In this document: positions 23,076 to 33,105 of the stretch, piece after piece
Numbering within the stretch: position 1 is the stretch's first letter
Layout: each line of letters starts with the position of its first letter
NCBI RefSeq assembly: GCF_034190915.1
Contig: NW_026947486.1
Coordinates: 81,324,044-81,388,043 of the forward strand
Direction of reading: 5' to 3'
Origin: Cavia porcellus
Taxonomy: Eukaryota > Chordata > Mammalia > Rodentia > Caviidae
Length of the DNA: 64,000 nucleotides
Notes under the pieces: generated by a model
What the model saw: the letters and a program-made list of their open reading frames with translations, nothing else
Databases searched by the model: none
What the model was told of the DNA's origin: nothing
Program-made: the position numbers and the translations under genes

Positions 23076-26000
23076 GTGGCTGATTAACTTTACATGGTTT
23101 CTTGGAATATTTTTTTACATTAAATGTGGATGCCAACAAATAAGTTGTCCTTTGGTTTGTATAGCAAGACAAGCTGATACAGCCTAAGTCTGCTGCAAAC
23201 TCACTAACAGCTGGTAATGCAGGAAAACAAAGTGATAAAAATAGCTTGCTGCTTCCCCTATTCTAGGTGCACAAGTGACTTTTTGCATGTGTGTATAATA
23301 TGGAGAGCAATAATTCCAGAATTCCATGATACATGGGCTAGCATTTATCTTATATGTCCACTCAGTAAGTATACCTGTTTGTGGAGCTTTATCCTGCAGG
23401 GTTCACTACTGTGTGCACTCGTGTGGGGGCTTACTGTGACCTTGAAAGTATTCAAAAGGGTTCAGGAAGATGCAAATGTAGAAAGGAGTTCATTGGTAGG
23501 TTATTATTGGAAGCAAGCCTGAGAGTTCTGGTGAACATGAATTGATAAATATTTCCTTCCTTAATTTTATCTTAAAGTGCTTTCTTTTGTTTTTGGCACT
23601 GGGTGCCCAGTGCCTGTCACGTAAAAGTCTAGGTCTCTACCACTGAGCTGCACCACCATCCTCAAGTGCACTCATACTGAGAAGTGAGAGGAGATTCCCA
23701 AAGAAAACAGTCTTCAGAGCAAGTAAGAATGTCTGGTCAGCTGAGAGTGATGAAGGAAGTTAGCTCAAAAGGTCAGTGTCCTCCTCTTGCATTCCTTACA
23801 ACTGTTGGTAAGGGGAGGAAGCGAGGGGAAGCTCACGTTACATTTCGCTATTTGCAGCACAAAATCCATGTCAATCAATCACCCCAAATACTCACAATCT
23901 TGTTGCAATAAGGAGTATGACTGCAGGGTTTATAAATGGATTCAGGAAAGAAACTGACAAAATGGGTAGTATAGAATTGCTATTGGTTAGCCTCAGAAAA
24001 TGAAAGGATAGAGAAAAACGATAAACAGCCAGAGATGCTCATAATTGAATTCATAAGGGAGTCTCCTGTGAGTATAGTATTTTTTCTGGCTTGGAAAAGT
24101 GTACTTTTCTTTCACTGGTACTATTTTGTGCGGGTGGTTTTTGTTGAACATTCAGTGGTGTGGCCCTCATTTGAAAGTAGATGTGAACCAGCCTTAGTTT
24201 CAAGCACCTCATACTCTTTCTGGCAGTGCTGAGCAATTGTAGAGTAGGTCATCGGGTCAGAGGAAACCTATGTGGATGGGAAAGCCCAGGCAATACAGCG
24301 TAAACAGCAGGGCGTGGGTGAGAAAATCAGGATGAGCTCATGGACAGCGCTGTTGCAGAGTGCATGATGGAGAGCAGTGGGGAAATGGGCAGAGGATGTG
24401 GTGAGGACTCCAGGAAAGCAGCCCAGCTGAGCTGGCCCCTGAGCACTGGGGTCCTAATGCTCAGGCCAGATCAACACAATCTCTCTCAGCTGGGAGATGT
24501 GGGCAGGGGATGCAGAGCATTTTCTCAGGCTGCCTGACAAATCTCAAGACAGTGGATCCGAGGTGTGGAGGGGATTTCTCCCCAGCCTTGCTGTGGGCGT
24601 CTCTGACTGAAGTCCTGAGGGAATGGGAACTACAGCAAACAAGTCAAGGAGGGGAAGGTTCTCAGTGTGTCCAAATTCTGCACCCTGAAGCTCCCAAGAA
24701 CCTCACACGTGGTCCTCTCTTCTTCAGTGCGAGGTGACTGGACAGGTAGGAAACACGGCTCCTGAAACAGACCTCTTGTCAGCTCACCTGATTCAGTGTG
24801 CTGTGCACACTGCTGTGTAGTTGCAGACACCATCAGTGGATACTTTACCTGCTGTGCACACCAGCCCTGCTGCCCTGGGCTTCTTGAGAGGTGTATTCAT
24901 GTGGGGAAGCAGGGATGAGTCAGGGAGAGAAGGCCATTTGTGTCATCGTACCTTGCAGGGTGGGAGTTGTCCAGAAATGGGTGTCCAAGAGGGCACCAGC
25001 ACACAGTGACATACGGCACTTGTGTTGGTGTTGCTGCAGAGGACTGTGTAGCAGAGGATTAGAGAGGAGCAGTGCTGTGATTCCTTCTGCTGCTCACCCA
25101 CTGCGAGGATCCCCTCCTCCTGGAAACACTTCTAGTTTTGTGACTTGTGAACCAGTGCTGGGCTGTGGTTGCCCAGCTGAGGCAGTGGGACTTTGGGTGC
25201 CGTGATGGCTGATCCAGGGCCTGGAAGAGTTGATGAAATGCAGTGAGCTGACTTTCTTGTAAGGATGTGGCAGGTTGGAGAGACCAGAAAGTACATTGGT
25301 GACCAAGGCAATGATCCTGTACCTAACACCTTGGAATGTAAGGATTTCGGAGTTTTAGTTCACTTGGAATGATGGGTTGTCAACTTATCCTACACAGCAG
25401 GCTGCAAGTCACAGCACTGTCCAGGCTCCCTGTCCCACTGACTGCTTTTAGCTGTCACGGGGCTACAGATGGTGAAGGGTCCTCACCTTACCTTAAATGG
25501 ACCCACTTTCAAAGAGGTCCCCGAATTCCATCCTGCCCGTACTTTACTTCTCACTGAAGGTGGAATTTTCTTCTCCTGCCTCCCATTTTATCTACAGATC
25601 ACTGGATGCTATGTCAGCGTCCCCACACTTGGAGCTCCCCCTGGTGAGGAGGGGCAGGGGTCAGCTGACCAGCCTCAGGTCAGCAGTCAGGATGCTATGT
25701 TGCCTCATCTGCTTAGGAGCCCTGGAGCTCACAACATGTCCTGGAGCAACTTTTCATCAGGGCTGAATCCCACAGGCAGAGGAAAGGATTCAGGAGTAGT
25801 GAGCTGGGGAGGACAGGGGACACCTTCTAGGCCTGTTCCTGAGCAGGCATCATAGTTATTGCTCACTAAGCACGTGCAAGAAGAAAAATGATTATGTTTC
25901 TACAGTTGTTTTTGTTTTCCTGAGTTTCAGATGGAACTCAAGACCTTGTGCAGACTTAGCCTGAGGTCTCCCTCTGATGTCCTCCCTCAGTCCTTTAAGT

Positions 26001-26134
26001 TATTCCAGTCTGAGGAAAGTAGCTTGCCTCCTGCAGTCTTAAGTGTCAGTTACATAGGAAGTTATATGGTGTGTTTGTTGCTTTTTGATAAGGATTCCTG
26101 TGTACTAACCCTGTCAGTTTTCCCCTCACCTCAG

Positions 26135-26236
26135 GTTTGGTTTAATAATCGGAGAGCCAAATACAGGAAACCTCAGTGGGAAGCACCTGATTCCCAGGAC
26201 CATATTGCCACTGAGGAGAAGAAAGAGCTGCTCTAG
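26135..26236 (+). CDS. Lone type-1 homeobox terminal exon downstream of gene B
   Basis: After a good polypyrimidine/AG acceptor the exon reads VWFNNRRAKYRK and continues to a 33-residue end (KKELL, TAG), with AATAAA at 26330. It is the counterpart of the last exons of B and D but has lost 18 nt in frame in the linker after the homeodomain. No first exon or 46-nt exon lies within the preceding 8.6 kb. It could be an alternative last exon for gene B, because the phase fits the 13680-13725 exon, or a leftover of recombination. The in-frame indel, intact acceptor and polyA signal favour possible use; there is no expression evidence. Confidence 0.6.
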   Translation, partial: VWFNNRRAKYRKPQWEAPDSQDHIATEEKKELL

Positions 26237-26329
26237 GATGCCGTCCTGGTTAAAGAAACAAATTGTGCTTGGAGTTTTTTTGCTCTTCTTCCTAACACTA
26301 TTTATCTATGCCATAACAGTGGTATTTAC

Positions 26330-26335
26330 AATAAA
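26330..26335 (+). terminator. Polyadenylation signal after the lone terminal exon
   Basis: AATAAA at the position matching the signals of genes B and D. Confidence 0.65.
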
Positions 26336-26981
26336 GTTGTGAATTCTTAACATTTGTGTTTTTTTGTTCTTTACACGGCTTGTTACAGCTGGGAAAAATG
26401 TGCAGAGCTAATGTCATTTCAACCGAATGATGATGAGGCCTCCTGTGATGAAATGCCCTTTTGAGTCACCATCAAGTGTCCTTGGACATCAGTTCTAAAT
26501 GCTGTGGCGAGTCATTCACCGCCATCGCTTGCCCCAGCAGTGTGCTTTCATTTCCCACTCTGCCCTGTGTGTAAGAGGCTGGAAAGGGCCCTTGTGAGAG
26601 AACTCCGGATGCACAGAATCCTGGGCCTCAGCTACCCTAAGGTGTTCATTGTCAACCCTGGAGTCTGAGAGGAGATTCCCAAGCGGTGACTCCTGGGTCA
26701 GTGGAAAGATGACGGACAGTTAGCCATGTCCTGTGCTCCCTATTTTGCTCCATGTCCTCCTGGCTGGGGAACACGTAGGGTGACAGGGGCAGCTGTGGAG
26801 CCGAGGTCCTGCTGCTTCTAGAGAATCACAGGACTCAACTCCACGGAGGCCGGAGAGGACTCTGTAGCTTCCTGACATATCCTTAGTGCAAGGGCCCAAT
26901 GCTCACAGCTTCCCCAACTGAAAAACTGAGTCCCTGTACTTACTTCCTCTGCCCCAGCTCCCTGGAGCGCTTAGGTGAGGT

Positions 26982-26995
26982 CAGCAGGGGGCGCT
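26982..26995 (+). promoter_or_regulatory. CTCF-like motif, 3' edge of unit B
   Basis: cagcagggggcgct, a close match to the known CTCF core, set in a wider conserved context (ctgagtccctgt upstream, gtgttcactctcc downstream) shared with the other three sites. Confidence 0.6.
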
Positions 26996-27324
26996 AAAGC
27001 ATATCTGAGCAGAGAGGGACTCTCCACTCATGTCTGTGTTCACTCTCCTTTTCATTCTTCCTTCTCTCAGAGCACAAGAAGCGGAGCTGTTGAAGTCTCA
27101 CGGTATTAATGAATGTTTGGGGACTTCTCTACTGTTCTTTTCCTTTTTAAATTATTTAATTTCAGAACAGCTCATTTATTTCTAAATCAAAGTGGAGAAT
27201 TTTTTAAGGGATTTCACAAATTCGTTAGGTGAATGGATGGGAGAGAGATGCAGGAAAGCAATGTAATAAGATTGTGGAGAATGCATACTTTTAACAGCTA
27301 GAAAAGAGGAACGCAGCAGAGGTG

Positions 27325-27432
27325 ACGCACACGCGCACGCCTGGCTACATGGAAGATTCAGGCAACGGGACTGCATGATCAAGGCCAGCCTGGGGATCTA
27401 AGTGACACACCCCCACAATAAAAAAATTGGAA
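27325..27432 (+). mobile_element. B1-like SINE
   Basis: Sense copy with 'caaggccagcctggggatct' and an A-rich end. The equivalent is at about 58908-59020. Confidence 0.6.
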
Positions 27433-28761
27433 GAAGCTGCTGGAACACACCTGAACAGTTGATCACTGGTGTTCATGATGAGACCCTGGGTTGGGTAAAC
27501 AGTACCACAAGGAAAGGGCTACATGTCAGTTACATTTGCTCTTAGGAGAAGGAAAAGATTGGAGATGCAAAGGGCTCCTAAAGATAAGGAAATCATTGGC
27601 TGTTCTCATGGGGTGTTAGCTCCATACAGAGATGAGGAAATAAAATGTGGAAGGGGGAAAGGAAGGAAGGGAAAGGAAAAAATAATAAAACAAGATAAAA
27701 TGGCAACAAAGCTGTGTGAGTGGTGGAGGGGAAGGGGTTGAAGGCAGGGCAGGAGACTGGGAAAAAAGGAATGAAAAGCTATACAGGAGGAAATTCCCTG
27801 TGATGAATGTGATCGCTTTGTATATTTAAATTGATCCAAGAAGTCAATGTCCCTGTGCCCCTTCTCTAAGGCACCTGACCTTCTCCCCCTGTCCCTTTCC
27901 TCCTTGAGATGCGCACAGGCTTCTACCTATCCTTGAGGAGAGCTGCCAAGTGTCCCAGAGACAAAGATCAATCGGGGGCCCCGCTGAACCCTCTGAGTGC
28001 TCGCGGTGTACTGGACACTGGTGACGCCTTGGTGCTCCCTGCCGGGAAGTCAGGGACCAGAAGGCAGACAGGGAGAAGGAAGAGCCAGGTGGAAAAGGGA
28101 GGAGGAGGGAGGCCGGGCAGAGGGAAGCCCAGAGGGTGAGCAGGACGCATGGAGGGACTGGGGGCACAGCCCTGGCACTTTAGCAGTGCTGCTGAGTGTG
28201 CTCGTCCTGTGCACGGCCAGGTAATGCCTCCATTCCCGCCTTTCAGACTGATTCCCTACAAGTGTCCCTCACGTGGGTGTGCATGACTGTGTATGTGCCG
28301 CTGCTCACGCACACAGATATGTAGACAGTGCCTTAATTATTCCGTGATGTGGCCTGGGCCATTTGCAGATAGATTATATACTGCACATTTATGTGTGTGC
28401 TGTGTGCAGGGAGGAGTGAACGTAGTTCCGGTCTATTTTCTCGGCTTTTTACTCTTTGCTGTCAGGAACCCTCTGTTTATCAGGAGTTTCAAAGCTGTTC
28501 CCTCTTCCAGTGTTTCATTTATAAAGGGTGCTAAATCCAAACTCCTTTGTTAGACAGGGAAAGGGGAAGACAAGCAGCCCCACTTCAGAATACTTAGGAC
28601 AAACCTGTCCAATTTCTAAGGCAGGTATTGCAGTGCAGCCCTGCCAAAGACCTTCTACGACAGTGACCTTGATGTTAGTGTCAGTTCCAGTCAGTCATGC
28701 CATGTGAAAGCTTCCTCTTTTATTATTATTATTATTGCTGTTATTACTGCTCTTAATTGGT

Positions 28762-28900
28762 TTTTTGAGAGGTCTTACTGTGTAGTTCTGGCTGACTTTG
28801 AACCCGCCATGTAGCCCCAGCTGGCATGAACCTAGCAGCGATCCTCCTGTGTCAGCCTCCTGAATGCTGGGTTTGCAGGAGCACATCACAGTGCCCAGGT
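28762..28900 (-). mobile_element. B1-like SINE
   Basis: Antisense, preceded by a TTA-rich simple repeat (about 28720-28745). Counterpart at 60340-60490. Confidence 0.65.
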
Positions 28901-29330
28901 GGCTACTTGCTTTTCAAATGCCTGTCCAATATTAACTGTTTTCCCAGAATGTTATTCTGCAAACCTAGATTATATTTTCTGATTTCGAAGGTTTTCCTTC
29001 CACATTTCACTAACTGCAGGACTTATAACCAAGCATACCACAGGAACAGCATCTTTGGCACTATTTTGAAAGTCCTATTGTTCTGTATGAATCATCAAAA
29101 GTGTGCAGCAAGCCAGGACCTGACTCTGTACTTGCAGCCCCATCTGTGCTCCTGCACCTGCTCAGGACCTGCTTCCAACCTCTTTCTCTTGTCACAAACC
29201 CCATCTGAGAGCAAGGATTCTACACTGTGTTCACTGAAATCCTGTGAGCACATCTTCCTGGGTGTCCTGTGGGCCCTGTCTCTACCCTGATGCCCGAGGG
29301 CTCCAGACCCAACAGCCTGGCTTCCCCTAG

Positions 29331-29519
29331 GTGGCCTTTGGGTCAGGGGGGGCGGGAAGAGGCCCTGGGAGAGAGAATGAGGCCTGGGCAGCCCCTGCCC
29401 CCTGAGATCCGTGCTGCCTTGGAGGTGGAGGCGGCACTCAGCCTGCTGCCGGGCTCTGGTGTGGAAGCCTTGCAGTTAGCTCTGTCCAGGCTGCAGGAGC
29501 AGGAGATGAAGGCAGTGAG
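29331..29519 (+). other. Possible coding exon, duplicated at 61254-61442; gene unknown
   Basis: A 189-nt stretch between a polypyrimidine/AG acceptor and a gtaggg donor. The open frame encodes a leucine- and glutamate-rich, probably helical segment (includes EIRAALEVEAAL and ALSRLQEQEMKAV). The second copy has the same length, frame and splice sites with several amino-acid changes. The exon is phase-symmetric. I do not recognise the protein. Confidence 0.35.
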
Positions 29520-29738
29520 GTAGGGCTGCTGCCTGTGCCCGGGCCACCTGAGCACATGGCACAGCCTGGGCTCCAGAATCTGGTTACCCGGTGCCAGGAC
29601 CACTGGGCCAGCATGGCCTGCTGGGGCTGCTGCTCCTTCCTTATCTTTGGATGTTAGGTTTCCTATTCCCAATTGGATCAGTAATTTCAGGGGCTGGTCT
29701 CCCAGTCTGCAAGGAGGAAAGTTAGGGGGACCAGAGAT

Positions 29739-30248
29739 CTAGAGACATTGGTTCCCTGGCTGGCAGAGGAACCCAGATGTCACAGACCTAGAGCAACAGA
29801 GGCGGGAACACAGGGCTGTCCCAGGTGAAAGGAACCCTGGAGCCCACGGGCCACCATGGTTGTCGTGATGCTGATGGTGGAGTTCTTCATTTTCCAGCTC
29901 CACTTCCAGGCTGTGGAGTACAGTCATGAACAGCTCATTTTTGCAGAGGCTCTGTGCCCTGGGTCCAGTTGCAGAGTAGGTGTGTTTTTGCAGATTGTAG
30001 TCTGTGATCTGCAGGGACGTGGAGCTGGCTGTGATTCTGTCTGGGAGGCTGGTCTGGGTGACAGTGTGACTGTCCCTACCTAATGCCTCAGTAAGGATTC
30101 TAGGGCTCCAGGATTTGTTTTCTTCAGGATCCAGGTGCTTGGTACAGGACACACTCGTGTTCACTTGCCCAAGGCCATGGCACTTCACAGTAGGGATGGA
30201 GCTGAGCAGGAGGTGACCTAGGAGAATGCCTGCAGAAACGGAGTCCAT
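29739..30248 (-). other. Unrecognised 169-codon open frame in an unpaired block
   Basis: On the minus strand from an ATG at 30248. A hydrophobic stretch near the N-terminus (SAGILLGHLLLSS) could be a signal or membrane segment; the rest is polar with a His-rich patch (HHQHHDNH). The underlying 530 bp has no counterpart in the copy at 61.6 kb. I see neither a poly(A) tail nor a target-site repeat, so a retrocopy origin is not demonstrated. It could be chance. Confidence 0.25.
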
Positions 30249-31019
30249 TGCAACAGAGTTGGCCACACTGCATTCCAGATCTAAGGGCTTTGCTGCACAT
30301 TGTAGGAGAACGAAGGCCGATGTGATTTAAACCTGGCCCTCCAGGTCCCCTTACCAATAATGCAGCCCTGGTGAGTAAGTAGCACTGAAAGCACTTGTCA
30401 AGAGGCGGGTGGCTGGATACTTCCTGTGCCTGGCCAGGAGCTGAGGGAGGCGATCATAGGCTGACTGTGCCCAGCCAGCACTAAGCGTGGCCAGATGCCT
30501 GTGCCAGAAATCCTGAGTGCTTTCTGAGAAAGTACAAACACTGCAGACTGAGAGCAAGGAACACTCCATCCCAGATTGCAAGCCTAGACCTCTGGTCAGA
30601 GCACCCAGAAGTTGTCCCAGTGCACAGGCTCTGGAGGCACCAGTGGCTCCCGCAGGCTGTGCTGGGCCCCACCTGTGCACTTATGGCTGCCAGGTCTCCA
30701 CACAGGCTCAGGGCTTGTGTGTGCTGGGCGTCTGCTGTGCACATGGATGAGTTCCCATAATTCCCTGCCTCCTGCTCTATCCTCCTCCAAGCTGTGTCTC
30801 TGGAAACATCCACTGGTTCTGCCACTGCAAAATGCAACAGTTTTATAGCAAACAGTAGGGTTTTGGGACAGCTGAAATCTACTGTAATTCTCCCTGCAAG
30901 AAGAATTTTGTACATGCTCTGAGTTGTGTTAATATGTTGAATGCTCAAAACAAATTTTAACAGATGAATCCCATGCATCTTTTCAAACACGTGAAAAATG
31001 TCCTTAGGTCTCGCAGTCA

Positions 31020-31155
31020 GCTACTTCCCCACACTTTCTTTTTCCCTGTGTGACAGCGCTGCTCTCCATTGCTGAAGTTGGCCCTCCACTTGCAATCTTC
31101 CCTCCTCAGGCCCCCATAGAGCTAGGACTACAGGAATAGGCCACTGTCAGGCTAC
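31020..31155 (-). mobile_element. Degenerate B1-like SINE
   Basis: Eroded antisense copy ending 'gagctaggactacaggaata'. Same element at about 62525-62640. Confidence 0.4.
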
Positions 31156-32799
31156 AGACCCAGGGGACCCTCATCCTCATAGACAAGGATCAGACTGGAA
31201 AACACCAATCATTACTATCCAAAGTGCACATACACAACTTTAGCAAGATTAAAATGCCACTTTTGCAAAAGAGAACTGTGAGTTGTTCACCCTCAGAGGA
31301 GTCTCCACACTCCTCCTCCTGGCAGACTCCCTGGGCGTCCCTCAGTGAGTGAAGCTATCACGGTGCAGGGAGCCTGTGTATTTGGGAGGCACTGTCAGCT
31401 CCACCTCCATAGATGTTCCCAGGGCAGGCGGAGAGGCTGCCAGCTGTGCCCTTTATGGGGCACTCTGAAAATCTCCTCCATACTATTTTTTACTTTGCAT
31501 TTTTCTTTTTCTTTTTTTCTTTCCTTCCTCCCTCCTTCTTGCCCTCTCTAGTTTCCCTTTTCTTTTTACCTCTTTAGATCCTGTGCTGTTATTTTTTAGT
31601 CACCTGGGTGGGTGCAGTGTGCAATTTGAAGTGTTGTCTGTCTGTCCTTTTACCACTCCATTTTGGATGAGTACTGTGTCTCTTCTGTAGTGAGCAATAC
31701 TTGATCTGTGACCAAAACATTCAGACTGGCGTTGTTTGCACCCAAACATTTTCTCACTTAATTTCAGGCCTCATTCATTGTCCTTCATCAAAGATAAGCA
31801 CTCTGGACATCAGCAGGCCCCACTAAAGTGCACCTAGGAGTGAATGTGGGACAAGGACATCACTACTGTGGATCCTGAAGACTGAATCTGAGTTGCACAG
31901 AGACATTCTCAGGAATCACTGCAGGACTCCAGCATCCAACCTCCTGAGCACCATTTATGTGCTTAGAAGCCTTTTGTGCCAACAGGAAGCAATTGTTGGG
32001 GGGCCTCTAAGATTCTGTTAACACCGCCCATCCTCAACCCCTCTGAAAGTCTTATGTCATTGATACCAGTGATTTCCTCCAGTCTGCAAAGAGTTATGCT
32101 TTTTCGTTCATTTCATTCTCCCTGAACAGAGTTAGAAGGTCCAGCTGTAGCCCTAAGTACTTGCTGAGAATGAACACCTATATCTTCACTAAAACAGAAA
32201 GCACGAGGACCACAGCACAGTGAGGTCTCCTCATGGGATGAGCAGTGGGCAGGGTTTGCATGTCGCCAGTGGAGTTTTTGCTCCTATGCGCAGCAGGTAG
32301 ACTTGCTCAAGGGGATCAGGTTCCAATCACAGCTGCTGTCAGCAGGCACAGAGCTATAAATCCCCAGAGTTGCTTCAGGGCACTGAGCAGGTTCTGCTTT
32401 CGGGCATAAGGGGGGGACTGCGAGGGAGCCAGCAGGTCCTTGAGGTGAGACCAGTGGAGATCGGAGCCCTTGCTCTGTGTAGATAGTGCAGAGTGCAGGA
32501 AGGAGCAAGGGACAGGAGCATTCCCACCAGCGATCCCATGGGCAGTGTGAGTTCTTTCTCCCTGTCCTCCCCTTCCCCATCAGCTTGTGAGCCAGCCTGC
32601 TCTCTTCCTCAATTATTTCTGAGATTTCATGGCACAGAAAAGTTAGCTGAGGGCACTGCAGACTCCATTTTGTGCATGCCCAGTACCAATACCTTTATTA
32701 TTGGTTGTGGGCTCCACTTCTCTCTAAGCCCCTGGCCCCGTCCCTACCCCATCCCCGTCCGCACCCTCTTCCCTGCCCCCTACCACCCTGCCTCCACTT

Positions 32800-33021
32800 G
32801 CATTTTGCTATTGTACAGCAATTGGTTGGAAGCAGACAGCCAATAGCAGCCTTCAGGGAGTGTCTTGCGGACCTGAGCTCGACCAATCGGTTAAAGAACC
32901 TATGTAATGGTTTGCAAGACCAGGCGCAGTCTTTTTGACGCCACACTGTTGCCAAGAGACATTGAGGTTGTGCTCACTTCTGTGAGGCAGCAGGCTTCCT
33001 GGCCTTTGGTGCTTTGCAGCC
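32800..33021 (+). promoter_or_regulatory. Promoter-proximal region of gene C
   Basis: Contains three CCAAT-type motifs (an inverted one near 32820, then about 32840 and 32883) and GTTGCCAAGAGAC at 32948-32960, identical to the element upstream of gene B although the surrounding sequence has diverged. Confidence 0.5.
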
Positions 33022-33105
33022 ATGGAGGAGGAGCGCCACTACTATGACGCCGCTACCTCCCTGTGCAGTACTGGATGCAGCAAACCAGTGCCTGGTTTGT
33101 ACTAA
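33022..33105 (+). other. 27-codon frame at the family start position of gene C
   Basis: The ATG at 33022 has a strong Kozak context and begins MEEERHYYD, like gene B. The frame runs into TAA at 33103-33105 and overlaps the frame that encodes the homeodomain. This looks like a one-frame shift near codon 10 relative to the family, leaving a short overlapping upstream frame. Confidence 0.65.

Larger units (their letters stand above)
17640..26134 (+). repeat. Downstream block of unit B
   Basis: No complete gene seen. From about 17800 to 24000 it tracks the region downstream of gene D (about 50690-57100). From about 24240 to 26134 it tracks intron 2 of the type-1 genes (15450-17410 and 48330-50270). 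Relative to A and D copies it lacks about 540 bases near 20350 (the 4830-5390 equivalent). Embedded: a solo LTR, SINEs and a TG repeat. Confidence 0.7.
27060..32525 (+). repeat. Non-homeobox block, duplicated at about 58440-64000
   Basis: Matches the right end of the window throughout, with very uneven identity: high at 28015-28600 and 29250-29640, low elsewhere. It holds SINEs, a possible exon at 29331-29519, a 530-bp stretch (29721-30250) absent from the other copy, and a pyrimidine-rich stretch at about 31495-31570. No recognised gene. Confidence 0.7.

Noticed and set aside
30351..30990. Overlapping open frames on both strands around 30.4-31 kb and 61.9-62.4 kb
   Set aside because: No consistent frame between the two copies, no splice logic and no recognisable domain.
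32284..33000. CpG island at gene C promoter
   Set aside because: CpG is not clearly enriched by eye; only the solo LTR at 18404-18831 stands out as CpG-rich.
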